A stretch of DNA of 64,000 bases from Rickettsiales bacterium. GTDB taxonomy: Bacteria > Bacteroidota > Bacteroidia > Cytophagales > Cyclobacteriaceae. Numbering within the stretch: position 1 is the first letter of the stretch; each line of letters starts with the position of its first letter. The stretch lies in NCBI GenBank assembly GCA_002729235.1, contig PBTY01000106.1, forward strand, positions 1 through 64,000. The letters are read 5' to 3'. Below, one piece after another: positions 1 to 7,622 of the stretch. The translations under genes and the position numbers were made by a program. Below the pieces are notes generated by a model. It was not told the DNA's origin. It worked only from the letters and a program-made list of their open reading frames with translations, and made no database searches.

Positions 1-130
1 ACGGATGTGACCAGCAGTTGAAGGTCGAAATGTTGCTCAATCGCTGGTTAATATAGGGGATTTGATTGAATTAAAAACAAAATCAAATCAACATTTAGCT
101 GAACATCACAAAAGGAAAAATAAAAATTCT

Positions 131-242
131 GGCGAGGTAGTCATGCCTCTGTCGGCAGACAGGCTCAGACTAATTGCTAGGAAAGAATTGGAGCGTCGGA
201 TTGACACGCATGGTGTTATAGTCCGGAGATCTAAGGCTTGAA
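131..242 (+). pseudogene. degenerate tRNA-Met 5' fragment, copy 1
   Basis: It begins with the same ten bases as the intact tRNA at 362 (GGCGAGGTAG). The matching blocks GAGCGTCGGATT and TCCGGAG are then found, but extra DNA is inserted in the D arm (including an imperfect palindrome built on CTGTCGGCAGACAG) and in the anticodon arm. Similarity fades after the T-loop position, so no 3' acceptor strand exists and it cannot fold as a tRNA. It is a remnant, not a gene. Confidence 0.6.
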
Positions 243-257
243 AAATAAAATGAAAAT

Positions 258-349
258 GGCGAGGTAGCTCAGGCTACGCGCCCCGAATGGTTAGAGCGTC
301 GGATCGGCACGCGCAGTGTCATAACTCGAGAGGTCTAAGGTTCGAAAGA
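258..349 (+). pseudogene. degenerate tRNA-Met 5' fragment, copy 2
   Basis: A second partial copy of the tRNA at 362, with GGCGAGGTAGCTCAG intact. About 15 bp are inserted in the D loop and there is a hairpin-forming insert (GGCAC...GTGTC) in the anticodon arm, although CATAAC survives. It ends after a TTCGA T-loop without a 3' acceptor strand. The spacer ahead of it (AAAATAAAATGAAAA) is repeated ahead of the intact tRNA, so the copies arose by tandem duplication. Confidence 0.6.
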
Positions 350-361
350 TAAAATGAAAAT

Positions 362-435
362 GGCGAGGTAGCTCAGATGGTTAGAGCGTCGGATTCATAA
401 CCCGGAGGTCGGGGGTTCGATTCCCCCCCTCGCTA
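362..435 (+). tRNA. tRNA-Met (anticodon CAU)
   Basis: Cloverleaf by eye: acceptor GGCGAGG/CCTCGCT (one G-T pair), T8-A9, D stem GCTC/GAGC, anticodon loop TTCATAA, T stem GGGGG/CCCCC with loop TTCGATT, discriminator A. CCA is not encoded. The anticodon stem TCGGA/CCCGG has one A-C mismatch next to the loop. CAU could be elongator Met or a lysidine-modified Ile2 tRNA. The acceptor does not show the initiator 1-72 mismatch pattern clearly, so the subtype is open. It is the only complete copy among five related segments. Confidence 0.9.
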
Positions 436-438
436 CTA

Positions 439-468
439 AAGCACTTCAGGAAACTGAGGTGCTTTTTT
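439..468 (+). terminator. rho-independent terminator of the tRNA
   Basis: An 11-bp stem AAGCACTTCAG/CTGAGGTGCTT with a GAAA loop, followed by T6. It lies 4 nt after the tRNA. The same hairpin recurs at 551-581 and 905-936. Confidence 0.9.
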
Positions 469-495
469 ATATCCATCAATTATAAACAAAATATA

Positions 496-581
496 AGCGT
501 CGGATTCTTATCCGCCAGCTGGCGGACGGGGGTTCTGCCGATAGCTACAGAAGCACTTCAGGAAACTGTGGTGCTTTTTTA
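496..581 (+). repeat. tRNA-Met 3' half plus terminator, copy B
   Basis: It starts with AGCGTCGGATTC as in the intact tRNA. The anticodon region is replaced by a perfect 16-bp palindrome TCCGCCAGCTGGCGGA (511-526). It resumes with CGGGGGTTC, a decayed acceptor end (TAGCTAC) and the same hairpin terminator (551-577, one stem mismatch) plus a T-run. Together with the copy at 853-936 it brackets the GIY-YIG gene as a direct repeat. Confidence 0.75.
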
Positions 582-591
582 TTTTAGTGTT

Positions 592-849
592 ATGAACTAC
601 CACTTCGTTTACGCACTATACTCGAATACGCATAATAAAATTTATGTTGGACGAACTTCAAACATTAAAGCTCGACTCATGAGTCACTACTACACTGGCC
701 ACAAAGGATATACTATCAAGTTCAGACCTTGGAAATTGATCTTCCTTGAAAAATGTGATTCCATTACCGATTCAATCATTCGAGAAAAACAATTGAAATC
801 TGCTAAAGGAAGAGACATGATCTGGAAACTAATCCAGTCTAAAGACTAA
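592..849 (+). CDS. single-domain GIY-YIG endonuclease-like protein
   Basis: A small nuclease-fold protein of the UPF0213/GIY-YIG family, 85 residues from the ATG at 592. The family pattern is visible: VYAL in place of GIY (residues 6-9), then YVGRTSN (18-24), a conserved Arg at 28, and IREKQLK with the metal-binding Glu at 65. A GTG start at 568 would add eight residues encoded by the upstream terminator stem and T-run, so the ATG is preferred. The gene is bracketed by two tRNA 3'-half/terminator repeats (496-581 and 853-936), and no other gene is within 180 nt. Family members are proposed DNA-cleaving enzymes, but most are uncharacterised. I infer a link with the repeat array; a housekeeping repair role is the alternative. 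Confidence 0.85.
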   Translation: MNYHFVYALYSNTHNKIYVGRTSNIKARLMSHYYTGHKGYTIKFRPWKLIFLEKCDSITDSIIREKQLKSAKGRDMIWKLIQSKD

Positions 850-852
850 ATG

Positions 853-936
853 CTTCGGATTCTATCCGCCAGCTGGCGGACGGGGGTTCACCGATAGCTA
901 CTAAAAGCACTTCAGGAAACTGAGGTGCTTTTTTTT
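853..936 (+). repeat. tRNA-Met 3' half plus terminator, copy C
   Basis: A third copy of the 3' segment. CTTCGGATTC is followed by the same 16-bp palindrome (865-880), CGGGGGTTC, TAGCTACTA, the terminator stem (905-930, as strong as the original) and T8. It starts 3 nt after the GIY-YIG stop codon, so this hairpin would also end that transcript. Confidence 0.75.
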
Positions 937-1036
937 AATATTATTCCCTTTCATACATCAGTTGATCTCATCTATCAACAATCAGTTACTACTTTCAATA
1001 TATGCGTTAGATTTACGTTAAGGTAAAAATATGTGT

Positions 1037-1507
1037 ATGAAAAACTTTGTCTTAATCGCCATTACTATTTTAACCCTCCTCAGTTCCTGTAAAAAGGATG
1101 ACGAGGGAGTTTCGGCTAATTCCATTGTAGGAACATGGATATCTACTGAAAATAAAATCACTGGATGTACTGATGAAGCTTCTAACGGCACCTTCACTTT
1201 TGACTGTCCTACGAACTGCAGAATCTATTTGTTTGCCATTGACACAATTACAATCGACCAAAACGGCGAAGAACAAACAATTATTAACCAACTATATTCC
1301 CAATCCATCACTACCAACGGAACTACGGTTAATGAATCTGGCACATTCTCATTGAATGCGGGCTTAATCACTCTATGCTACGAAAATGATGAGGAAGAAG
1401 AAATCTGTCGTAACCTGAACATTAGCTTCAATGGCGATAATCTTTTTATCTTCAATACTAATGATCAGACAGGCTGTGAGGAACAAACTACTTACACACA
1501 GCAGTAA
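1037..1507 (+). CDS. outer-membrane lipoprotein, lipocalin-like
   Basis: 156 residues. The N-terminus is a lipoprotein signal peptide (basic MKN, hydrophobic stretch, LSSC lipobox) followed by KKDDEG, the polar tail usual for surface lipoproteins in Bacteroidota. After it comes SIVGTW, the start of a lipocalin-like/DUF-type small beta barrel, with several short beta-strand-like repeats and six Cys that could form disulfides. An in-frame ATG two codons upstream (1031) is equally possible. No partner gene is evident. The function is unknown; the lipocalin assignment rests only on the VGTW motif and the predicted strand pattern. Confidence 0.75.
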   Translation: MKNFVLIAITILTLLSSCKKDDEGVSANSIVGTWISTENKITGCTDEASNGTFTFDCPTNCRIYLFAIDTITIDQNGEEQTIINQLYSQSITTNGTTVNESGTFSLNAGLITLCYENDEEEEICRNLNISFNGDNLFIFNTNDQTGCEEQTTYTQQ

Positions 1508-1579
1508 ATTAGACTTGTATTAGAATTCTGAATTTTTCACTTTGTTCGACCCAAATGGCTTATTATTGCAATAGTCACC

Positions 1580-2458
1580 ATGCCCGAACAAAGTAAAAAC
1601 CCTTTGCGGTTAATCCTATATCGTCTAAGACATTTAGACGAGCTGAAGAGATTTCTTGAAACCAAGGAATTTCAATACACTATTATTGGGTTAATCTTAA
1701 TCAATGCCCTCACTATTGGATTGGAGACCTCCCCTTCCATTACCAATTCTGTTGGTCCCTGGCTAACACAAATTGACAAGTACATTCTCATCGTATTCAC
1801 CCTTGAGATTTCTCTCAAAATAGTTGCCTACAGGCATCGGTTTTTCACTAATGCCTGGAATCTTTTTGACTTTTTGATTGTAGCAATTGCCCTAATACCA
1901 GCGGCCGGACCATTGCACATATTAAGAACACTAAGAATCCTAAGAACTGCACGATTAATTAAAAACGTGCCTAAACTTCGTTTGATTATTGAATCACTTC
2001 TCAAATCCATCCCTAGTATTGGGTGGATCGCTGTTTTATTGTTCATGATTTTTTACATTTTCGCCGTAATTGGTACAGATCTTTATCAGGATGAGTTTCC
2101 ACAATGGTTTGGTGATTTAGGCAAGACATTCTTTACGCTATTCCAGATCATGACTTTGGAGAGCTGGTCAACTGGCATTGCCAGACCGATGATGGATGTT
2201 TTACCGCACGCTTACTTATTCTTTGTTCCCTTCATTCTATTAGCCACTTACACAACACTGAATGTATTCATTGCCATTGTGGTAAATACCATGAATGAGC
2301 TCAACAGAGCAGAGATGAAAGATGATGAGACCAGAACAAGAGAATTGATTCATGAAGAACACCATGAAATTTTATCTTACCTCAAAAGCATCCAGCGAAA
2401 AATGAATAGTCTTGAAAAAAGACTTGACGAAAAAGAACAAGATTCTGAAGTCCAGTAA
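1580..2458 (+). CDS. voltage-gated sodium channel, NaChBac type
   Basis: 292 residues, one six-helix domain of the bacterial voltage-gated ion channel family, acting as a homotetramer in the inner membrane. S1 starts near residue 33. S4 is recognisable by Arg at 116, 119, 122 and 125 (every third position). The pore loop carries TLESWS (192-197), nearly identical to the TLESWAS filter of NaChBac, which implies Na+ selectivity. S6 is about 213-240 and ends in NTMNELNRAEM. The C-terminus (255-290) is a charged amphipathic helix, as in the family's tetramerisation coiled coil. It stands alone. A paralogue with the same filter is at 31417-32259. Sodium channels of this class are common in marine and alkaliphilic bacteria. 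Confidence 0.92.
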   Translation: MPEQSKNPLRLILYRLRHLDELKRFLETKEFQYTIIGLILINALTIGLETSPSITNSVGPWLTQIDKYILIVFTLEISLKIVAYRHRFFTNAWNLFDFLIVAIALIPAAGPLHILRTLRILRTARLIKNVPKLRLIIESLLKSIPSIGWIAVLLFMIFYIFAVIGTDLYQDEFPQWFGDLGKTFFTLFQIMTLESWSTGIARPMMDVLPHAYLFFVPFILLATYTTLNVFIAIVVNTMNELNRAEMKDDETRTRELIHEEHHEILSYLKSIQRKMNSLEKRLDEKEQDSEVQ

Positions 2459-2511
2459 AACTTCAAAAATCACATTAGTCATAAAATGATTTAACATTCC
2501 AGACCGTTAAG

Positions 2512-2519
2512 TAGTTTTG
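2512..2519 (+). promoter_or_regulatory. candidate -7 box of the DinB-like gene
   Basis: TAGTTTTG matches the Bacteroidota -7 consensus TAnnTTTG. It ends only 9 nt before the ATG at 2529, so transcription from it would leave almost no leader. No convincing -33 TTTG was found at the usual distance. Confidence 0.35.
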
Positions 2520-2528
2520 TAAGTAACT

Positions 2529-3089
2529 ATGGAAAACGGATATCTGGACGAGTGGATTAAGCAAGCTGAAGAAGTACCAGCAAAAGTTGAAACTCTTTTT
2601 AGCAAAATCACTATAGAAGAACTCAATCACAAACCAAATTCTGAACAATGGAGTATTGGCGAGTTAATGGACCACATCATGGTGACCAATTCTCTATACA
2701 TCCCCAAATATCAAAAAGTCATTGAAGGCAATCATCGAAATCCATTTTCTGCTCGCTTCGGTTATGTCACGGATTTTCTGGGCAAATCCATCCTTCAATC
2801 TGTAAATCCGGAGAATCCTAAAAAGCTCAAAACGGTCAAGAAATTTGAACCAGTAAAAAGCGAATTCACATTAGATATAGCTGAAGAATTCAGAACAAAG
2901 CAAGTTGAACTGATTGAATTAGTTAAACAGACTGATTCAGTCAATCACAACAAAACTTACATCAACTCACCTGCTAGCCCATTGATTGTTTATTCATTGG
3001 AATATGCAAATCGCATTATTCTCTGGCATGAATTGAGGCATATCCAGCAAGCAAACGACTTGCTTAAACAAGAAGTGGTGAGAGTCTAA
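2529..3089 (+). CDS. DinB family protein
   Basis: 186 residues with the four-helix DinB/YfiT architecture. The family's metal-binding histidines are in place: H49 in LMDHI, and H167 and H171 in WHELRHIQQA near the C-terminus. The family includes thiol transferases (bacillithiol or mycothiol dependent) and DNA-damage-induced proteins of unknown activity. The sequence GELMDHIMVTNS...WHELRHIQQ is typical of the DinB_2 group in Bacteroidota. It stands alone between a sodium channel gene and a membrane protein gene on the same strand. The substrate cannot be inferred. Confidence 0.82.
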   Translation: MENGYLDEWIKQAEEVPAKVETLFSKITIEELNHKPNSEQWSIGELMDHIMVTNSLYIPKYQKVIEGNHRNPFSARFGYVTDFLGKSILQSVNPENPKKLKTVKKFEPVKSEFTLDIAEEFRTKQVELIELVKQTDSVNHNKTYINSPASPLIVYSLEYANRIILWHELRHIQQANDLLKQEVVRV

Positions 3090-3178
3090 TTACAATTCAG
3101 CAACTAAATACGACAGTTCAGTAATTTCAATTCTCAATCTACCATCCATCAGGCTTGATTTGAAGAAAATTCAAGCCT

Positions 3179-3850
3179 ATGCAAACTTTTCTAACATATT
3201 CACACGCAGCAGCAGGAGGAATAGTACTTCTTCTTGGACTTTTTAACTTTATCAATAGAACTGGTAACAAGAACCATATCTTAACTGGGAGAATTTATGT
3301 TGGAGCAATGTGGTGGATCTGCCTTAGTGCTTTCATCATCATCGCCTTTTATCGATTCAGTTTCTTTCTGATGGTCATTGGCGTATTGACCTTTTACTCT
3401 TCCTTTGTCGGAGTTCGTGTACTACGAAGAAGAAAATCGAACCGTGAAAAATGGTACGATTGGGTGGTATCCTTTTTAACCTCTGCCTTTGGTCTGGGCT
3501 TGATTGGGTACGCCATTTATATCTTTATTCAGGTTGGTTCTTTCCATTGGCTTGCTGCCCTGTCCGTATTGTTTGGATACTTTACCATGAGTAGTGGAAT
3601 AAAAGACATTAGCTTCTATCTATCCAACCGAAAGAAGGAAGACTTATGGTGGTTATCTCAACACATCAACGCTATCGGGGGAAGTTACGTAGCAGCAATC
3701 ACTGCCTTTGCAGTGCAAAATAGTCGATTCTTCATGCCTGAAGACTATAATTGGTTGGCATGGGTAGTACCACCGGCACTTCTTACTCCTCTGATATCCG
3801 GTATTGCCAAACGCTATAAACAAAAAAGAGCCAGACTCGCTGGCTCTTAA
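3179..3850 (+). CDS. multi-pass membrane protein, DUF2306-like
   Basis: 223 residues with about six or seven hydrophobic segments (roughly residues 8-26, 42-62, 62-80, 96-118, 122-142, 165-178 and 192-208). An N-terminal His (SHAAAGG) and the block NHILTGRIYVGAMW are the kind of conserved His/Gly-Arg features seen in DUF2306 and other small predicted heme-binding membrane families. No catalytic motif is clear. The 3' end of the gene forms half of a hairpin terminator, and argJ lies downstream on the opposite strand. The function is unknown. Confidence 0.7.
   Translation: MQTFLTYSHAAAGGIVLLLGLFNFINRTGNKNHILTGRIYVGAMWWICLSAFIIIAFYRFSFFLMVIGVLTFYSSFVGVRVLRRRKSNREKWYDWVVSFLTSAFGLGLIGYAIYIFIQVGSFHWLAALSVLFGYFTMSSGIKDISFYLSNRKKEDLWWLSQHINAIGGSYVAAITAFAVQNSRFFMPEDYNWLAWVVPPALLTPLISGIAKRYKQKRARLAGS
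3826..3850. terminator. bidirectional hairpin between converging genes
   Basis: Perfect 9-bp stem AAGAGCCAG/CTGGCTCTT with loop ACTCG. It overlaps the last codons of the membrane protein gene, with A-rich and T-rich flanks on its two sides. argJ ends 48 bp further on the other strand. Confidence 0.65.
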
Positions 3851-3897
3851 TTTCTTATGACGTTGTAAGGATGCTGAAATAAATTCAGCATGACTTT

Positions 3898-5121
3898 CTA
3901 TGTCGTGTACATTGAATTGAACATCACATAATCGGTTGTCAGGTCTGTCCCCCAGCCTATGGCTGAAGCTCTTCCTTCTCTTAATTTCATTTGAATGATG
4001 ATTTCAGACTGTTTAAGTATTCGCTTCACCAGATTCATATCAAACTCCAAAGGCCTTCCTTGTTCCAGCATCTTCACCTCCTCATTCTCATTACCCAACC
4101 ATAAGTCAACTTTGTCTGGATCAAATGCTATTCCTGAACGGCCCATAGCCGCCAAAACACGGCCCCAGTTTGGGTCACGACCGAACATCGCTGTTTTAAC
4201 CAAAGACGAGTCAGATACGACCCGAATCATCTTTCTAGCCTCTTCTTTGGATTTAGCTCCATTGAGGCGATATTCTATAAATTTACTAGCACCCTCACCA
4301 TCAGAGATGATCAGTTTGGCCAGATAAGTCATTAATTCATGTAGTTTTTCCTTAAAGGTCTGATAATGAGGGTCGCTTGCTGAGGTGATCATTTCATTAT
4401 CCGCCAAGCCATTGGCCATAATACTAGCCATATCATTAGTGGACGTATCACCATCTACCGTGATCATATTAAAAGAGTCATCCACAGCTTCCTTGAAAGC
4501 TTTATCCAGTAATTTTTGATCGATATTAAGGTCAGTAAAAGCAAAGGCCAACATGGTAGCCATGTTCGGATGAATCATTCCAGAACCTTTAGCGATTCCA
4601 CCTATATTGATGGTATTTCCATCGATCTGAAACTCTACAAAACCTTCTTTGGCGAAAGTATCTGTAGTTAGAATTGCATTAGCCGCAAAACTTCCAGCCC
4701 GTGAGTTCTCAGAGATTTTTTTGACATTTTCTTTGATGCCTTCTACCACCTCTTCAGTAGGAAAAGCTTTACCTATGATCCCAGTAGACGCTACCATTAC
4801 CTTATTGGTATCGATATTAAACTCTTTTGCAGCTGCCTCAGCCATTGCCAAAGCACCTTCTTCACCTTGCTTTCCAGTCACTGCATTTGCATTACCAGAA
4901 TTACAGATAATTGCCTGAGCCACATTATTGGTTTCATCAAGATGCTTTTTAGTCAACTTGATAGGCTCTGCAACAACTAGATTTTGAGTAAAGGTAGCTG
5001 AAACTTTAGCCGGTACTTCCGAATATAATATAGCCAGATCTCTGCGCATGGATTTCACCCCGGTATGGGCTCCCCAGCACTTGATCCCTCTAACATTCGT
5101 TATATTTCTAATCATGTTCAC
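3898..5121 (-). CDS. argJ: glutamate N-acetyltransferase / amino-acid acetyltransferase
   Basis: 407 residues, full length for ArgJ. It moves the acetyl group from N-acetylornithine to glutamate, closing the acetyl cycle of arginine synthesis, and bifunctional members also use acetyl-CoA. The self-cleavage site is in HPNMATML, where Thr189 becomes the N-terminal nucleophile of the beta chain. The oxyanion pair lies in MVASTGIIG (109-117). ICNSGNANA (72-80) and RDPNWGRVLAAMG in the C-terminal half are also diagnostic. It is the last gene of argD-argC-argJ on this strand, 17 nt after argC. Bifunctionality cannot be told from sequence by eye. Confidence 0.95.
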   Translation of the reverse strand: MNMIRNITNVRGIKCWGAHTGVKSMRRDLAILYSEVPAKVSATFTQNLVVAEPIKLTKKHLDETNNVAQAIICNSGNANAVTGKQGEEGALAMAEAAAKEFNIDTNKVMVASTGIIGKAFPTEEVVEGIKENVKKISENSRAGSFAANAILTTDTFAKEGFVEFQIDGNTINIGGIAKGSGMIHPNMATMLAFAFTDLNIDQKLLDKAFKEAVDDSFNMITVDGDTSTNDMASIMANGLADNEMITSASDPHYQTFKEKLHELMTYLAKLIISDGEGASKFIEYRLNGAKSKEEARKMIRVVSDSSLVKTAMFGRDPNWGRVLAAMGRSGIAFDPDKVDLWLGNENEEVKMLEQGRPLEFDMNLVKRILKQSEIIIQMKLREGRASAIGWGTDLTTDYVMFNSMYTT

Positions 5122-5138
5122 TATTACAAAAGTTTAGA

Positions 5139-6176
5139 TTATGGTTGTAATGGAGTTATGGTTAAGCCCGTAGTTTCTTCCAACCCGAGCATGATATTCA
5201 TGTTTTGAACTGCCTGACCAGCAGCACCTTTCACCAGGTTATCAATCACACCAATACTAATGATGGTGTTGGTACGATCGTCATAGGTTACGAATAAGTC
5301 GCAGTAGTTAGTACCTCTAACCTGCTTTAAATTGGGCAGATCATCTCCTACTCTGACGAACGGTTCATTGTCATAGTATTCGTGATACAACTTGTTTAAA
5401 TCTTCTGAAGATATATCTCTCGTCGGACGAGTGTAACACGTGGAAAGAATTCCTCTATCTACAGGCAGCAAATGAGGTGTAAACAATACAGAAGCGTCAG
5501 AATTAGCATACTTACCAATAATTTCTTGTATCTCGATCGTGTGACGGTGACTCTTGACTCCATAAGCGGTGAAGTTGTCATTAACCACTGGAAAGTGTGT
5601 ATTAGGCTTAGCCTTAATTCCAGCACCAGTAACCCCAGTCTTAGAGTCAACTGTGATGTGATCTTTATCAATAATTCCTTCTTTCAACAAAGGAGACAAT
5701 GCCAGAATAGCTGAAGTGGGAAAACATCCCGGATTCGCTACCAATTTTGCTTCTGCAATCCGTTTTCTGAACAATTCAGGTGATCCGAACACTGCAGACT
5801 CAAATCCCAGTTCAAAATTGTGATCTTTCTTATACCATGACTCATAGACTTTTTTGGAAGACAATCTAAAATCACCGCTGAGGTCAACGATTTTAAAATT
5901 TTTGTCATGGTTTTCCTTCACAAAATCCATGGAGACACCATGCGGTAGTGCAAGAAAAACTAGATCTAACTCGTAATTAGGAATATCCTCGATACTCACC
6001 AATGTTGGTTCAAAAATACCTCGGTACTGCGGATGCACATCCGAGAATTTCTCACCCTTTCTACTTTCTGACGTTATTGCACTAATGTGAATATCCGGAT
6101 GATTAATAAGGATTCTTACCAACTCTGACCCGGTATATCCGGTAGCTCCTACAATGGCTACGTTAAATTTTGACAT
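5139..6176 (-). CDS. argC: N-acetyl-gamma-glutamyl-phosphate reductase
   Basis: 345 residues. It reduces N-acetylglutamyl phosphate to the semialdehyde with NADPH, the third step of arginine synthesis. The Rossmann motif GATGYTGSELVRIL is at 10-23. The catalytic cysteine is C151 in ANPGCFPTS, the family signature, and HRHTIEIQEI further on carries the active-site His. The length is normal for type 1 ArgC. It sits directly behind argD (the argD stop and the argC start abut at 6176/6177) and ahead of argJ, so the three are very likely one transcript. Confidence 0.95.
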   Translation of the reverse strand: MSKFNVAIVGATGYTGSELVRILINHPDIHISAITSESRKGEKFSDVHPQYRGIFEPTLVSIEDIPNYELDLVFLALPHGVSMDFVKENHDKNFKIVDLSGDFRLSSKKVYESWYKKDHNFELGFESAVFGSPELFRKRIAEAKLVANPGCFPTSAILALSPLLKEGIIDKDHITVDSKTGVTGAGIKAKPNTHFPVVNDNFTAYGVKSHRHTIEIQEIIGKYANSDASVLFTPHLLPVDRGILSTCYTRPTRDISSEDLNKLYHEYYDNEPFVRVGDDLPNLKQVRGTNYCDLFVTYDDRTNTIISIGVIDNLVKGAAGQAVQNMNIMLGLEETTGLTITPLQP

Positions 6177-7373
6177 TTATCTATGTTCTTTGATTGATTT
6201 CAATAATACTTCGATGACGGTTTCCAGATCCTCCTGAGGAATATTCAATGGAGGAACCAAACGCACTACATTACCTGCAGTAGCATTGGCTATCACATGA
6301 TGCTTCAACATCATAGTTGTTACGATTGGCTTTGACTCAACAGTTAATTCAATTCCTAACATCAAACCATATCCTCTAACTTCTTTTATCTCTGGGTAGC
6401 CTGCTTTAACAGACTCTATTTTATCTTTTACCCACTGGCCTTTCTTTTCAGCTTCTGCCAATAAGTTTTCTTCTTCTATCACTTCCAAATTGGCTAACGC
6501 AGCCGCACACACCAATGGATTTCCACCATAAGTGGTACCATGATCTCCCCAGTCGATGGCCTGACCTGCTTTTTCGGTTGCTAATACTGCACCTATTGGG
6601 ACACCAGCTCCCAATCCCTTTGCCAGCGTCATCACATCTGGCTTTACACCAAAATGCTCATGAGCAAACATTTTCCCTGTTCTAGCTATACCACACTGAA
6701 CTTCATCAAATACCAATACCAGATTGTGCTCATCACAAAATGCCCTGAGATCTTTTAGGAATTGCTTATCTGCAGGATTGATACCTCCTTCGCCCTGAAT
6801 GGGTTCTAACATGATACCTCCTACTTCATCAGTCACCATGGATTTAATGGCATCTAAATCATTAAATGGAGCATGCATGAAACCTTCTGGAATTGGAGCG
6901 AACCCATTCATCATCACTTCTTTTCCTGTAGCAGCGACTGTAGCGAGAGTTCTACCATGAAAAGCATTTTTCATCGCAATGATTTTGCTACCTCTTCCAT
7001 TTTTAGAAGCATATTTACGAGCAATTTTGATGGCTCCTTCAGCTGCCTCCGCACCACTATTCCCAAAGAATACACGTTGCATCCCTGACAATTCAGCTAA
7101 CTTCTTAGCCAACTTCACTTGAGGTTCGCTTAAGAAAAAATTGGAGATGTGCACCAATTCATGCGCTTGTTTACTGATGGCCTCAGCGACTTTAGGGTGA
7201 CAGTTTCCAACATTGTTCACTGCAATTCCGGCAAGAGCATCGATGTACTCATTACCCTCCATGTCCCAAAGCCTGGATCCACTCCCTTTTTTGAATGCTA
7301 GCGGATACCTTTTGAATGTTGGTAAATAATATTGTTGATCTAACTGATGTAATTCTTCTGTTGAATAACTCAT
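6177..7373 (-). CDS. argD: acetylornithine aminotransferase (class III)
   Basis: 398 residues, a PLP-dependent class-III aminotransferase. The PLP lysine is K252 in TLAKGLGAGVPIG, and the pyridine-nitrogen Asp is D223 in VFDEVQCG. The phosphate-binding block GNSGAEAAEGAIK is at 104-116 and NAFHGRTLA at 136-144. It converts N-acetylglutamate semialdehyde to N-acetylornithine. It is first of the argD-argC-argJ set, which supports the ArgD reading over GABA or ornithine aminotransferase. A second, 374-residue homologue is next to proA at 18299-19423. Confidence 0.9.
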   Translation of the reverse strand: MSYSTEELHQLDQQYYLPTFKRYPLAFKKGSGSRLWDMEGNEYIDALAGIAVNNVGNCHPKVAEAISKQAHELVHISNFFLSEPQVKLAKKLAELSGMQRVFFGNSGAEAAEGAIKIARKYASKNGRGSKIIAMKNAFHGRTLATVAATGKEVMMNGFAPIPEGFMHAPFNDLDAIKSMVTDEVGGIMLEPIQGEGGINPADKQFLKDLRAFCDEHNLVLVFDEVQCGIARTGKMFAHEHFGVKPDVMTLAKGLGAGVPIGAVLATEKAGQAIDWGDHGTTYGGNPLVCAAALANLEVIEEENLLAEAEKKGQWVKDKIESVKAGYPEIKEVRGYGLMLGIELTVESKPIVTTMMLKHHVIANATAGNVVRLVPPLNIPQEDLETVIEVLLKSIKEHR

Positions 7374-7622
7374 TGGTTATTTTGATATGTTTATTGCTCT
7401 TTTGGTTTATTGATTAAAAAAATTTGGAGCTACCTGACAGCTACTTTGAGTGAACATCATACAAGATCTGATCAATGATCATAGCATATTCGCCATACTG
7501 GATAACTATTGTTTCTTTCAGGTCGATAAGTGTGTTCGTTAAAATTCAGGATAAAAATATTGCTCTAATTAAGTAAGAGTCGAAGAGCACAAAATGTTTG
7601 AAAAAAAGCAAATTTAAGCATT

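Noticed and set aside
3-56. Possible C-terminal tail of a gene entering from the left edge (GCDQQLKVEMLLNRWLI)
   Set aside because: Only 17 codons are visible, too little to call.
11-241. Stop-free frame of about 76 codons through the first tRNA fragment (reads AVEGRNVAQSLVNIGDLIEL and on)
   Set aside because: No start codon at its left end, and it passes through tRNA-derived sequence. It may be a gene remnant, but I cannot support it.
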